The notes beneath the pieces were generated by a model. The model searched no databases, was not told the origin of the DNA, and saw only the letters and a program-made list of their open reading frames with translations. The translations under genes and the position numbers were made by a program. This document shows positions 1 to 10,993 of a stretch of DNA of 64,000 nt, piece by piece. The stretch spans positions 3,596,001 to 3,660,000 of the forward strand of contig NW_025408672.1 in the NCBI RefSeq assembly GCF_020360975.1, in the 5' to 3' direction. Positions within the stretch are counted from its first letter, which is position 1. Every line of letters begins with the position of its first letter. Origin of the DNA: Hirsutella rhossiliensis. Its lineage: Eukaryota > Ascomycota > Sordariomycetes > Hypocreales > Ophiocordycipitaceae.

Positions 1-30
1 GTGGACCCCAACGGAAACTCCGTACTTGTA

Positions 31-2557
31 CTAGGGGGGCCTAAAAGTCGGCCAAATCCCCGTCCCCGATCCTCAGGGACGGGGGGGACACTGACCGGGA
101 AAAAGGACGCTAACACGGAAAACCTCGGTACCTTCATCCCACACTGTTTTACTAAGAAACTAAGGTTCTCTACTCCCCCTTGTTTGATGCATACAATTCC
201 CTCACCAAGCGGCAGCATTTAATTGTCCGAAATATCGGCAGATGCATAAGAGAGCGACACCTTAGTATTTTGAAGCTATATTCTGCATACAATTGTACTT
301 TCATCGATCTCTAGACCTTCATCCTCATCGACAGCCTTAGAATCATTGCTAGAAGTTTCATCAATGTCGTTCAATGGTATGTCAACGCCGTCAGCTTCCA
401 GAGATAGCACCTTACGGCTCCTTGTGCGCTCTTTGTGCTCTAATATCACCAAGTCTGCCGCCTCGTGTACAGCGGCGTGATCGTACTCATGATGATAAGT
501 GAGGCTGTCGTAGAACTTGCGTTTGTACGATAATTCCCGGAAGGTGCACCAACGATAACAAAGCCACTCGGTGCTATTGAGATGCACCCGCCGGTCGCCC
601 TTAGTCCAGCCTCCTTGGAGCCGCATTTGCGAGGTCCTCGTCTCTTTGATGCTATTCCGAACGGTCCCTCTGACGTCACGAAGCCATCGTCGTAAGTAGG
701 CAGCTTCATCTCGTGCCTCCTTCTTCTTCATCCGGCGTTGTTCCTCTGCCTTGGCACCCAGTCTGTTATATTCGTCTCGTGCGACCCGGACTCTCGCGTC
801 GTAGACACTCAAGGGCCCGTATTTCCCTATAACTCGTGTCTTCTCCTTGAGGGCCGCGCGGCTAAGCTGCTTTTCCTTAACACGGCGCATCTCATCTGTA
901 GCTGTAATGCCATTGAGAGCGAGGGTATTCGCAGCCTTGCGTGCCTTTAAATGTACGTGCGAGACTGACGGCGTCAGCGGCACCTCGGAAAGAATAGAGA
1001 CTTCCAATCGCAGGTTCACGTAGTCATTATATCGTCGAATGACGGAGAGATCGAGTTTTGGTGTAGTGACGCTATTCAATCGATTTGGCGGATCGTGGGT
1101 TCGATTACTTGGTCGAAGTTGCCTTCCTGGATGAAGCAGGGAAGATCTCGCTTATCTACTTCTTTCGTAAGCGATGATAACGCATCTTGGAGGTTATCGA
1201 GAACCATCGACGGCTTGTGTGGGAAAAGACCGCACTTCTCCCACGTCGAGAGCATCGTATGCTTCTTGAACGTTCGATTGCGAATCTCTTGAAGATGGTA
1301 GAGGAAGTCGGTCTTGCCGAAGTCACTCGCGCCGTCAGCAACCTCACGATACACAACTTGCTGGTGCCAGTGCTTGTATGACCGGAAGACACCAACGTCG
1401 AGCGGCTGGAGATAATGGGTAAGATGAGGCGGCAACGGGAAGAGCTCGATATCGTGATCGTGACAAAAATGCACGATTTCACTAGTATGGTGGTTATCGC
1501 AGCCATCCACCAAAAGAACGCGTGTTTCCCCCGGGTTTGAAGGCCGTGTCGAGGGAATACTCGTCCCTGCAACAGATATAGCTTCAATCGCGGTTACAGA
1601 GACAGTCTCGTGAGAATCCGAAAGAACGGGCTTCTCAATGTCGTTAAAAGTCCAGAGGAAGGTGCCCTTATTTATATAGCCAACCATGAAGCCCGTCTCG
1701 TCAAAATTCCAGATATTTTCGCGCCGGATATCGTGCCTCGCGATGAAATTCGACCAGTCTTGGAAGAATGCCTCGACACAAGCTCGGTCTTGCATCGCCT
1801 TTCGCTTAACGTCTCGTGAAGCTGCTTTCCGGCGATGGAAATACCGTCCCCATCGCTTCATGAAACGCTGGGCCCATTTCTGTGATGCCGTGCCTCCCCT
1901 GCCTTTTGCCTTCAGAATGGCGTTGGCGTGTTGTTGAAGGGCGCGCCCCTGGATATGGTGCCCCTGAGCGATGCGGCGATGTGCCCAGCAAAGCACTTCT
2001 TGCTCTTCTTCCGACCCCAGTAGCGTAGCGTTCCGCCATTCTCAGAAACTGGATGATGCCCTTGAATGCGTGATCTCAGGCGCTTGTACGGCACGCCCAA
2101 TGCATCAGAGGCTGCCTTCATCGTACGGTAAAAACCTTCGACAATGAGCTCCGATGCCGCGACAGTGCGAGCTTCGAGATTCTCTTGACCATGCCGCGCG
2201 AAATTGGGTTTATTCGTCTCAGAATTAATCCATTTTTGCATAGCAGTAGGTTCAGAGCTTGAGGAGGCCATAGCGAAAATCTCGTCGAAATTGCAGCTCC
2301 AATCCGTTTGCTAGCCATTCTCATCATCTTCGTCATCGTATATGGTTTTGTTGCATAGCTTATCTAATGGAAGTGCGGAGATGATATTGAATAATCAAGG
2401 ATATGCTGTTAAGAATGGAAACTTCAGTTTTGCGTGCACTAAGGTACATTTCTATGTACCTTGATTTCTTTTCCGTGTCAGCGTCCTTTTTCCCGGTCAG
2501 TGGCCCCGTCCCTGAGGATCGGGGACGGGGATTTGGCCGACTTTTAGGCCCCCCTAG
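31..2557 (-). mobile_element. pogo/Fot1-type DNA transposon, complete ends
   Basis: Terminal inverted repeats of about 90 bp are visible at 31-119 and 2469-2557. Both begin CTAGGGGGGCCTAAAAGTCG when read inward. The element is flanked by the dinucleotide TA (29-30 and 2558-2559), the target duplication expected of Tc1/mariner/pogo elements. The only coding content is a minus-strand transposase in broken frames (276-2271). The TIRs are nearly identical and differ mainly by an A/G change and a G-run difference, so the element decayed after a fairly recent insertion. Confidence 0.93.
276..2271 (-). pseudogene. pogo/Fot1 transposase, frameshifted and internally deleted
   Basis: The coding sequence is read in three minus-strand pieces. 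The first, 2271 down to about 1990, carries a psq-type helix-turn-helix (YRTMKAASDALGVPYKRL). The second, about 1996-1076, carries the CENP-B-type HTH and the DDE domain. The third, 1079-276, is the charged Lys/Arg-rich C-terminal tail. Catalytic acidic residues are visible in NFDETGF, in LLVDGCDNH and in HYLQPLDVG. Between the first and second acidic blocks only about 35 residues separate VSVTAIEA from the VDG motif. Pogo transposases usually have clearly more there, so an internal deletion is likely. Frame changes near 2.0 kb and at 1077 complete the inactivation. Confident on family and on non-function. Confidence 0.9.
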
Positions 2558-2559
2558 TA

Positions 2560-2935
2560 GCTGCTTCTAGATCTGCTTATGCCTTGATGATGGTACTACC
2601 GGTAACTTCTATCATACGCGAGTCAGATCAGGCGAACCCAGTCATGGGCAGGCAGCACAGGCTTGTGGATTCAGTGCTCCTAAGTGCAAACTCTGGCGGA
2701 GACTATTAAATAGTCTGCACATTTACTAGCCTGACCTGTGTGTGTAAGAGTCATTCCTGTGCAGCAATTCTTTATGCCGGTCTAGTAATTGCCAAAACTA
2801 CTGGGTATAAAGTGCGAGCGTTCCACCTCGGAGCTGGAAAATTTTCGCATGCTACCTACTTCTTCTACTTGCGCCATCATCGATTTTACCTCACTCCCTT
2901 TTGGTGTCCTCCTTTTTGAGTACCTTTTTGCTAAC
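2560..2935. other. non-coding gap
   Basis: Between the pogo element and the secreted-protein gene. I see no repeat or coding sequence beyond a pyrimidine-rich stretch just before the start codon, which would suit a fungal promoter or leader. Confidence 0.4.
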
Positions 2936-3301
2936 ATGAAGGCTTCAATTGCCCTTTTCATGTGCCTGCCGGGGCTGGGACTAGCGGCCCCAACGCCGGA
3001 CCAAATTATAGCACCAAGAGAAAACGATTCGCCTCAACAAGTTGATGGTCAAGGTAATTATCTTAATGCTCAAGGTCAAAGACTTGATCGCAGTACTGGT
3101 CAATGGGTTGATGTCCCTGGTGCTCATCGACTTGATGGCTCAAAGATTTCTAGTAAGACAAAGTCAAATTCCTATTACTCAGAAATTAATATCGTTTCTG
3201 ATGAGCTTCTTCCTCAAGCCGATAGTCACCCTGTTAAAGAGAAACAAGATAAACCTACAGGTGGTCCGGGCTGGCAAGTTCTAAACGGCCTGTGGGGATA
3301 A
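2936..3301 (+). CDS. small secreted protein, unknown function
   Basis: The chosen start at 2936 gives a protein of about 121 residues. It opens with a typical signal peptide: MKASIALF, a hydrophobic core and an AAP-type cleavage region near residue 20. The longer open frame upstream has no such start. The mature part is hydrophilic and carries an NYLNAQGQRLDRSTGQW-like stretch. It has no cysteine in this exon. A second exon is possible: 3393-3628 is open in the same phase class, is Cys-rich, and could be joined by an intron of about 130 bp using a GTGGTC donor near 3260. I do not assign a family. Upstream 2789-2935 is more likely leader than protein. Confidence 0.5.
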   Translation: MKASIALFMCLPGLGLAAPTPDQIIAPRENDSPQQVDGQGNYLNAQGQRLDRSTGQWVDVPGAHRLDGSKISSKTKSNSYYSEINIVSDELLPQADSHPVKEKQDKPTGGPGWQVLNGLWG

Positions 3302-3394
3302 AATGCTTCGCCGAGTTCAGGAATATTGAACTGAAAGATTCGGGAAAGCTGAGTGAAAGCTTTCTTGCGTGTAAGCAGGCCCGCAGGGTGAGCT

Positions 3395-3628
3395 ATGGGG
3401 CTCAATTGCGGAGGAACTTCTCTCGTTTGTCATGCCTCGGTAAAATACTGCGTCACACCTTGCACTTCAGGGATGTGGTGCAAGGCGTACAATCAGCCGA
3501 AGGCTGCGAGTCTGGCCAACAGTCAACCAGTCACCGAACAATCAGTACAGTATCTACAATCATACACTTCATTTGTGCCTTGGAAAGCGTCGTTCTTGTT
3601 GCGGGTAGCATCAAGTAGAGTTACGTAG
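3395..3628 (+). other. cysteine-rich open frame, possible second exon
   Basis: This frame encodes a short peptide with six cysteines in its first 35 residues (GLNCGG, then LVCHAS, KYCVTPC, GMWCKAY). Cys-rich secreted fungal proteins look like this, and the upstream open frame supplies a signal peptide. A stop codon lies directly before the open stretch in the unspliced sequence, so it is coding only if an intron joins it to 2936-3260. Without transcript evidence this is a weak call. Confidence 0.25.
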
Positions 3629-4538
3629 ACCCGTGGCCTATCTTGTATGGATTCTGGGTGAGAACCTGTCGTTTGCGAAGTTGCTGATCCCTCATTTTCA
3701 TCTTAATTCCTTCCAGCGGCGACGCATAAGTCAGGTGATTGCGGTCAAACGGGACATCCAGCATCAGACCCTGCAGCGTTTTCACACGCGAGATGGCGAC
3801 GTAGCTCAAACCGGTCTAAAAGTCACGGCAGGACAGATCCGTCACGATCATGTCTTCGGTGATGCTCTGCGACTTGTGAACTGTAATGGCGTAGCATAAA
3901 TGGCGTAGCATACGATCAGGGCAAACTGCGTACGAGTGCAGAGTGTTGGCCCAAGAGGAAGTCCCTCTCCACTAGTAGAATCGGCACAACCTTCCTGCCA
4001 TCGGCGGTGGTCGGGAATACCGGCCCCATGTACTTATCAAACTCCATCATGATCACGCAGGAAGGGTCTTGCATGGGGTCAGCTCCAGGCGCCCAGGCGA
4101 TATCGTACACTGTACCACGTGCGCCGTTGCAGAGGCCAACTGGCTGCCAAAGGTTGGACGTCAGCATCAGACGGGCGCCAACGCATACGGGACTCTGCTT
4201 CGCAAGGTTGCCTGCCTTGTCGTCAGGAGCAGCAGCAGCACCGGCACCAACGCTCATAGCCATGACCTGGATGACAGGCCGGCCTAGGCGGTCGAGGTGG
4301 TAGTTGTTATACTCGTTAACCCTGTCTTTCGTGGCGTATACTCGTAGGGGATTGACGAACATGGCCACCTCCTGATTGTCCAGCTTCGTCTGCACGCGGC
4401 TGGAGAGGAGCTTCCAGGACTCCTGGAATAGACGGTGCAGTCGCAATTGATCGAGGGCCGTGCGAAATGTGCCCCTTCTGATTACGCGGCTGAATGGTAA
4501 TTTCGCGCGCAACGTTGACACAGACCACAGCGCCCTGT
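3621..4538 (-). pseudogene. PIF1-like SF1 DNA helicase, C-terminal fragment
   Basis: Minus-strand frames from 4521 down to 3621 give the C-terminal half of a PIF1-type helicase. They show an ESWKLLSSRV block, then LRVYATKDRVNEYN, then PVCVGARLMLTSNLW, then YAITVHKSQS (motif V-like), and finally SYVAISRVKTLQGL (motif VI). A stop codon interrupts motif V at about 3815. A short direct repeat (ATGGCGTAGCATA near 3890-3912) has duplicated the sequence just before it. This clade differs from the helicase parts of the Helitrons elsewhere in the window, which carry TPLNRTRWAL-type sequence at the same place. The 5' side is cut by the LTR starting at 4539. It could be from a Helitron-like element or a free PIF1-like gene. 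Confidence 0.8.
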
Positions 4539-5036
4539 TCTCGCGAAGGAGAGAGCAAAAGTGGGCATAAAAGTGGATAAAGGGACTTTTCGAAGGTCGA
4601 GTATCATACGATCAGATGGTATGTGAAATGCATGTGTTCATTACTCTCCTCTTGTTGCCCTGTATCCGTCTAGCCCTCCCCTTTTATATCCCTCTGTGCC
4701 TTCCCTGTGTTCATATCCCGTGTTCAGGTATAATGTACATTCTATCAGGAAGAGGGCACTCCTTGCCCCTCACTGAAGGCCGCGTAAGCCATCTACGTCA
4801 GCACATTCAGCTCGATCTCCCCGATCAATAGCTTTCCAAACTATTAAGTCGATAGTTCAATCTCTTGAGGTCCCCGAGCCAGTAAAAGATATACCGGGCT
4901 CCTTGGAGGATCCCGATCGAATAGGAGATCCTCCGGACCCCTCAGTGGACCACAAACCTCCCTCCTTACCTGGTTTCGAGCTGTATTACCTAGAGAGACC
5001 TAGAGGCCTCACATCGTTCGGACCTTCTTCTCGACA
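4539..5036 (-). mobile_element. solo LTR (about 498 bp), minus orientation
   Basis: The segment is flanked by the 5-bp direct repeat CCTGT (4534-4538 and 5037-5041), as expected of LTR integration. On the minus strand it starts TGTCGAGAAGAAGG and contains a TATA box (ATATAAAAGG, near 4682-4692). It recurs almost entire at 22300-22805 and in part at 14413-14572. It has no coding content. It interrupts the PIF1-like helicase fragment. The minus-strand end is CGCGAGA rather than the usual CA. Confidence 0.8.
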
Positions 5037-5041
5037 CCTGT

Positions 5042-5816
5042 ACCAACATTTAACCTCCTAAAAGTAGAATTCGGTCAATTCTCTATCTGTTCCAAGTAAC
5101 TGCTTGCGAATATCTTTAAAGTTGGCTGCAATCGGTGTAAGTGAAATGATAGACTTTTGGTGGAGTTTTTTTCAATTGCGCTACCGAAAGGGGGGTGTTA
5201 CCGAAAGGGGGGTGGGGTATGGTATATGTTACTTCGAATTCGGGGCTTCGCCTCGAATTTTCTTTCCTTTCTTCCTTAGCTCTAGATAGACAACACATAG
5301 GCATCTGCTTGTTGAACAAACTCCAGACCAGCCCTTCACACTCCGCCAATCATGGTGACCATCGCGTGTGTCGTATAGAGCCGGTGTTTCAATCTCGTCT
5401 CGTCATCGAGTTCCGTCGTATTGGCGCAAATAAGTTCGGCTAAAAGTCTTCTTTCTTCCAAGCTGTAGGATTGGCTTTATTTCCCCTTTCCCTTCTTAAT
5501 TCTCTTCACTAGTTTTCTGATTCGGTCAGGTCGAAGTGGTCTCGCGACCCTGAGCCCACCAGGATCTACTAGGGCTGCGTAACCCCCAAGAATGGGCTGA
5601 TTGAAGCCGATCCAAAGACAGCATTGCTGTCATGCCTGAGCGTCCCGCTGACGGGCAGCAGGCCTGCAAAGAGCGCCTTTGAGCCGATGAAATGCTGTTG
5701 TGGAGGATTTGCATACGGACGAGCAGATAACGCCGGGATTTACCCTTTCCGACTCGGCCATAGTCTGAGCTTCCCGGAGTTTTCTGCCTCAATCGGTAGC
5801 CTGTAGATTCCCACTA
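5042..5816. other. non-coding tract with short GC-rich tandem repeat
   Basis: No convincing gene. Two adjacent copies of TACCGAAAGGGGGGTG lie at about 5184-5214. They resemble the ends of small DNA transposons, but I found no partner end. The stretch 5560-5800 reads like the 3' part of a retroelement leading into the folded tail at 5817, but no coding motif is visible. Confidence 0.4.
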
Positions 5817-5905
5817 GCTCAGCACGTCCTGTGCCCCCTCGCGGGGACCTGAGCGGCCTATGGCCGCTGGACGAAAAATACAGATAACATAACATAACAT
5901 AACTT
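5817..5905 (+). repeat. retroelement-like 3' tail with three-way-junction fold (copy 1)
   Basis: The segment starts at TAGCTCAGCACG. It contains GTCC...GGAC enclosing two hairpins: CCCC-ctcgc-GGGG and AGCGGCC-tat-GGCCGCT. An A-rich run and tandem CATAA repeats follow. A second copy with the same fold but different loops is at 62602-62672. A structured 3' end followed by a short tandem tail is typical of non-LTR retrotransposons or SINEs. No reverse transcriptase is attached here. Confidence 0.6.
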
Positions 5906-5908
5906 ATT

Positions 5909-5921
5909 CAGCCGTAGGCTG
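5909..5921 (-). repeat. short hairpin motif, copy 1
   Basis: The hairpin CAGCC-GTA-GGCTG is followed on the minus strand by TGAATAAG and TTATG repeats. It shares its layout with hairpins at 14574, 21508 and 47004. Confidence 0.45.
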
Positions 5922-5944
5922 ACTTTACATTAATCAGAATAAGT

Positions 5945-6466
5945 TTCTAGAAAGCCGGACTTATCGAGAAGTGGGCCGACAACAAACAGAAGCATGTTCG
6001 CAAGAAGGGACACAGGATGCCACAAACTCAACTATGAGCCAATCCAGACCAGCTGAGCGTCCCCAAGGAGTCTCCATTGCGCACTGGAGAGCCATACAAA
6101 TCAAGACAGCAAAAAAACTACCCATACCTGAGCAAAATGGCGGTGGATATACTGTCAATTCCCGCAATGTCTGCTGAGCCCGAAAGACTCTTCTCTGGGG
6201 CAAAAATAACCATCACAGACCGTCGAAATCGACTTGGGAGTGATGTAATTCAGGCATTGGAGTGCTTGAAGTCATGGTTTGGGATACAGGATTTTCAGGG
6301 TGACGATATTTCAGCAACGACGGTTGAATAATGAGGGTCACGTGGGATATACGGGATATATTGTTTTACTGGCAATATATTGGGTCACTGGCAATACAAT
6401 ACAATATGGACCAATGCCATATTGCGCAATACAATACGCACCTCTTGACAATACAATAATACGAGG
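5945..6466 (+). pseudogene. hAT-A transposase, 3' fragment
   Basis: From about 6105 to 6466 the sequence matches the 3' end of the full hAT-A element (46548-46909) with only two differences that I can see. The translated part is the hAT dimerisation region, including LSKMAVDILSIPAMSAEPER and LGSDVIQALECLKSW. The upstream stretch 5950-6104 stays open in the same frame apart from one stop and may belong to a related copy. The right end stops inside the AT-rich subterminal region, where a motif-bearing GC-rich tract begins. No TIR or target duplication remains. Confidence 0.85.
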
Positions 6467-6495
6467 TAAGGCAACCCCCTGGGTTGCGCACAAAA

Positions 6496-6510
6496 GCCTT
6501 GAGGAACGAA
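6496..6510 (-). repeat. CGTTCCTCAAGGC motif, single copy
   Basis: The sequence GCCTTGAGGAACGAA lies within 30 bp of the break where the hAT-A fragment ends and the GC-rich tract starts. The same motif forms arrays at 14193-14294, 16889-16981 and 43978-44175. Confidence 0.7.
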
Positions 6511-7979
6511 GACACGGTCGACTACCCGGCCGGCAGCGGAGACGGACGGCGTCGAGACCGGGCTGGAGGTCCCGTCGCAAGAGGGAGAGGCCGGCGCCGG
6601 CGACGACGCCGTGGAAGGAGACGACGGGAGGGGCCGAGGGGAAGTGGCCGTCGGGAGGCCAAGGAGCGCGGGAGGACGCCACAAGGAGAAGTCAGCGACG
6701 CGGCAGGGGAGGAGACGCATACAGGGCGGGGGGCATGGATGGTAGCCATGGTCGCGGACGACGAGCGTGGGAATTGTAGACGACGGTATCGCCCGGGCCG
6801 GCGTGGAGACCGTCGCGGCACTCGAACCCCCCAGGGGAGGGCATGGGAGTGGACGTGGCTGTTAACGAAGAACCGATGCTCGGACCGGTCAGGGTCGACG
6901 ACCGGCTGGCCGTAAATCGAGAGGTTTACCTAGGCTAAAGAAGAGAGACAGCCGGGTCGGCGGCATCCGGCTCCGCGCGGAGGGCGCGTACTCGGCCGGG
7001 AGGAGCTACGAGGGGACGGGCAGGAAGACACGGGCGATAGCCTTCGGCGTTAAGGTTCTTGATGCGGTGCTCGTCTTAGTGGGCGAACCTCGAGGGCAGT
7101 CGGGCTGGGCGAAGAACATCATAGACATGTCGCCGTCGACGCTCTTGCCAGTACTAAGGGCCTCTTCAGATGCGGCGGAGAGGCGGCCGAAGACGGGGAC
7201 GAAGACATGGCGAGGTTGTATAGCGTAAGAGCGACGCTGCCGTTTTGAATCGTTTAAGCGGGGCAGAATAGGAGCAGGAACTCTTCCTATTTTTGTATCG
7301 TTGGAAGAAACCGGCGGGAAGTGAAGGGCCAGGGCCGCCTTACAGAACACGAGCATAGATATTAACGGAAACACGGGAAAATTTTTAGCGGTTAGGAGAA
7401 CATGGAAAGAGCGTTGTCTAGAGAATGCTATGAGAAGCGAGGGGAAAAGGGCAAAAAGGCGGTCTGCTTAGGGATAGAGGGGTTTTAAGACAACCGACAT
7501 ACGGGAAGCCATATTGTCACAGAATAGGGCAGCTTCATTGGCGACACGTTTAAGACATGGGGTTAAAAGCCAGTATGCAAGCATCTAACCTCGAACCAAG
7601 GCGCTTAGCGACATAGCTCCAGATAACAAGGAGGCGTAGAATGTAAAGCACGAGTAAGAGGAAGGTGCCGTAGCGACTTACATGTAAAGACCGGCCTAGG
7701 CCGTTGCATGCGATAGCAGCAGGCAGTTCCCGGTAGGCTTAATGGAAAGTCGGCGCCGGTATAATGTGAAGAGCAGCAGCATGCTTATAGACGTACTACG
7801 GAGCTCTATATAGAGTACATAGGTCATTGTAAATGTAAAGTGTCCGTTACGCATAAGCTGCATGCCGAGTAGCAACATAAGCGCAAGACGAGCAGCCCAG
7901 GAAAGGACGTATACGTCGACGTCCGACTCACGAGGCTCCACGTCAGGGCATAGCAGCACGAGGTAGATGAGAGGTTTAT
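6511..7979. other. GC-rich tract of unknown content
   Basis: Strongly GC-rich to about 7000, then mixed. Several open frames exist on both strands, but none shows a domain I recognise and they overlap each other. The composition matches the downstream Helitron, so this may be the 5' part of that element. I could not identify a Helitron 5' terminus. Confidence 0.35.
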
Positions 7980-8639
7980 AAAGGTAGTGGCAGCCAGTAT
8001 CGCGATGGAGTCAGCTGCTGGAGGGGGACCGCGCGGAGCAGGGGGGGGCGCGAGCCCGGCGCAGGAAGCCCACGGACCGCGTGGCGCCTTGGAGACGCCG
8101 GTCGAGGACGGTCCGGGCGGGGACGCTTGGAGACCGATAGGTGCGACTGCCAACGGCGGCGACATCGCCCAGCCTAGGCAGGGCGAAGCGGACATGGGAA
8201 TAGGGTGGAACGGCCACACCACGCCGCAGCCGAGTGTCGACGAGGGCGCGAAGCGCAGGCGGGGAAGACCACCGAGGCAGCAGAGACTCCAAGCCGACGC
8301 AAGGCAGCAGGTGTTGCGGCGTATCCAGCCCCGGCCGACACCGATCGCAGCCGGTCTCACACCGCCGCCGAGCGAGGGCGGCCCGCCTAGAGGCCAGCAG
8401 GCGCCGCGGCACATCCGGGCTCGGCCGGTTCTGAGGGCGGGAGTCCACGCGGCGCCCCCACCGAGGCGGGACCGAGCGTCGGAAGCACGGACAGCCAACA
8501 AGCCGGTACGGTCGCAGAGCGAGGCCAAGGCGCATGAAGACGGCTAACGGGGCGCAGGCAGGACAATGAATCGGCAGCCCGGGGGAGAGCGGAAGAGGAA
8601 GGGCCGCACCCCCGGCGGGCAGGCCGAAGGAAATGCTCC

Positions 8640-10911
8640 CGGTCCGGGTGGGCCAGAAAACCCCAAGACGGAGGGCTGCAGGCCGAGGACCTAGCCAGCG
8701 TACTGCAGCACCTCGAGGAGGAGTTCGCGGCGGGCGAGAGGCTCGCAGACGAGCAGACGTGGTGCATGCCGGTGCCGCGCGCGAGGCAGGTGCGAACGGT
8801 GCAGAGGTTCTACCGGGCGTTCCACGACGCCGGCACGCTACCGGTCTTGACCTGCAAGGTATGTTACCGGAAGCGGTCAAGAGAGGAGCTAAGGAAATGG
8901 CGTGGGAGGTGGCCATGGCGGAGCCCGTCACGGAGGGCGGCCGGTCTCTATTCGCGTGCCGAAGCTGCTTCCCCGAGGGCCGGGCGGTGCCGGTATGCGC
9001 AGAGTGCGCGCGGTGCCTCGGGCGTGAGAGGGCTTCGCCTGGCATGCACCTCCACGGCCGGCTCGGCTGCGAGCACGCGTACCCCGACGAGCTCAAGGGC
9101 CTCACGCCGGTCGAGGAGAAGCTGATCTCGCTCAACTCGTGCTACGGCTTCGTGACGAGGTATAGCATCCCCGGCGGGCAGAGGCAGAGCGTGAGGTATC
9201 CGAGGCACGTCAAGGGCCATATCACGGTATTCCCGAATGACGTGCAGGGGCTGGTGACCAGGTGCTCCCGCACCCGCTAGTCCGGTTATGGACGAGATCC
9301 ATGTCTCGTGGCAGGGGGCCGAGAAGCCGGGGCCACGCGACCTGTCGGGCCTCCTGTCGGTAAGGCGGCGGGCGGTCGAGAGGGCGCTCGTCTGGCTTAA
9401 GGAGAACAACCCGCTCTACGGCGAGGTCGAGATCGACGTGGCGGAGATGGAGAGCTGGGGGCGCCGCCGCACGGGTGCCGTCGGTGGTATGCGAGCGCCT
9501 GGAGCGAAACGAGCCGTCAGCGCGGGAGAGGACGCGGACCGCGCAGGTGGTGCCGCCGACGGAGCGGGCCATGGACGACGAGGGCGCGGTCGAGATCGAG
9601 GAGATCCTCGTCATGTTAAGCCAGGGGCGGGATCCCGCGGAGAGGAGTCGCGACGTCAGGCCCACGTGCGACGACGAAGAGGACGGCGCTAGGCCCGAAG
9701 AGGGCGGGAAGTAATCAACGAGGTGACGTCGTCCGGCATGTTCCCGCTCGACGGGCCGCCAGGGTGGCGGACGCCGAGAAGATTCGCTTCGCCCGCGACG
9801 CCGTCGGGCCCGACGGAGCGCGCGCCCGCGCAGGCCCGAGGACGTGGGTGGGGACGGCGGCCGGAGGGGCGGCGCGCGGCGGCGATGGCGACAAGTACGA
9901 GCCCTATATCCAGGTACGGCGCGGCAACGAGTTCGCCGACTCGGCGGACGCCTCCTTCTTCGCCAAGACCTTCCCGACGCTATTTCCCTTTGGCGTGGGG
10001 CCGAGGCTCGCCGACGAGGCCGCTACCCGTGGAAGCGAGACTACCGGGTGGCGGGGCCGGGCTGCCGAGGCGGAGCGGGTCGCGGAGGGCCTCACGTCGA
10101 CCCGGAACATGAACCTCCAAGCATGGGCCGACGTCGTGCTACGGCGCCACGGCGGCCGGTTCGCGACGCATCCCATCTTCGCCTTCCTAGTGTTTAATAT
10201 GGGGTGCGGTCTAGGAACCGCCAGGCCAGTATGCTAGGCGTAACGAGGAAGAACTTCGCAAAGGTCGAGGGTCTACTAAAGTCGTTAACGACGCAGAGGC
10301 TCGAGGCGGCGAGGGTCGAGCTCGAGGCCACGGGCAAGACCGGCGACGACGGGGTAAAGGAGCTCCTCCGGTCCCTATCGGTGTTTGGCCACCGGCAGCC
10401 GATGTCGAGGGAGAGCCGCCTAAGTATGCGGAAGAAGATACTATCTCTCATCGTCAGATACGGGGTGCCGGCCATTTGGTTCACGCTAAACCCGAACGAT
10501 ATTACGAACCCGGTAAAGCTACGGCTGGCGGCGTACCGCGCCCGCGACCCCGAAGCGGCCGAGGCCTTCCTAAGAGAGCTAGGGACTGCGTATAAGCGGG
10601 TGCGGCTGGCGATAGCGGACCCGATGAGCGCGGCCGTCTTCTTTCACCGGGAGATAAAGCTCTTCTTCGAGCATTACGTCGACGTCGGGGACGAGTCGGT
10701 GTTCGGGCACGTCGGGGCGTACTACGGGGCGGTAGAGACGAACGAACGAGGTGCTCTCCACCTCCACGGGCTTCTCTGGCTAAAGGGCAATGCGCGCCTC
10801 GGCGAGGCGCTGGCCGGCGCCGGCGGCGAGCAGGCAGCGTACCGGGAGCGAATAATCCGCTACGTAGACAGCGTCTTCTCCGAGGTAAGGCGGACGACGT
10901 CTGGGGCGTAG
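8640..10911 (+). pseudogene. Hel-1 RepHel, N-terminal domain and HUH endonuclease
   Basis: Recognisable blocks run in order. CKVCYRK lies near 8850. A Cys cluster, CRSCFPEG then VCAECARC, lies near 8960. GCEHAYPDELKGLTPVEEKL and RHVKGHITVFPNDVQ follow. EIHVSWQGAEKPG and a NNPLYGEVEI region are near 9300-9440. SSGMFPLDGPP lies near 9730 and FFAKTFPTLFPFG near 9960. The catalytic Rep is in 10204-10911, with IWFTLNPNDITNP, the metal-binding HUH motif ALHLHGLLWL near 10750-10780, and the tyrosine helix YRERIIRYVDSVF (two Tyr) near 10840-10880. Frameshifts occur near 9280, 9490, 9720 and 10200. The known role of this domain is nicking and rejoining at Helitron ends. Confidence 0.82.
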
Positions 10912-10993
10912 CCTCCGGCTCCGTCGAACGCAGACTAAAGGGGCCGAAACTAACCCTAGGCCGTAGGAGCTAGACGCAGAAGGGCACCACGCT

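Noticed and set aside
6338..6821. Several overlapping Arg/Pro-rich open frames on both strands
   Set aside because: They arise from high GC content. No frame has a domain or coherent start, and the track follows composition only.
7824..9135. Long minus-strand open frames opposite Hel-1
   Set aside because: They are shadows of the plus-strand RepHel, whose conserved blocks are clear; the minus frames are Arg/Ser/Pro-rich low-complexity.
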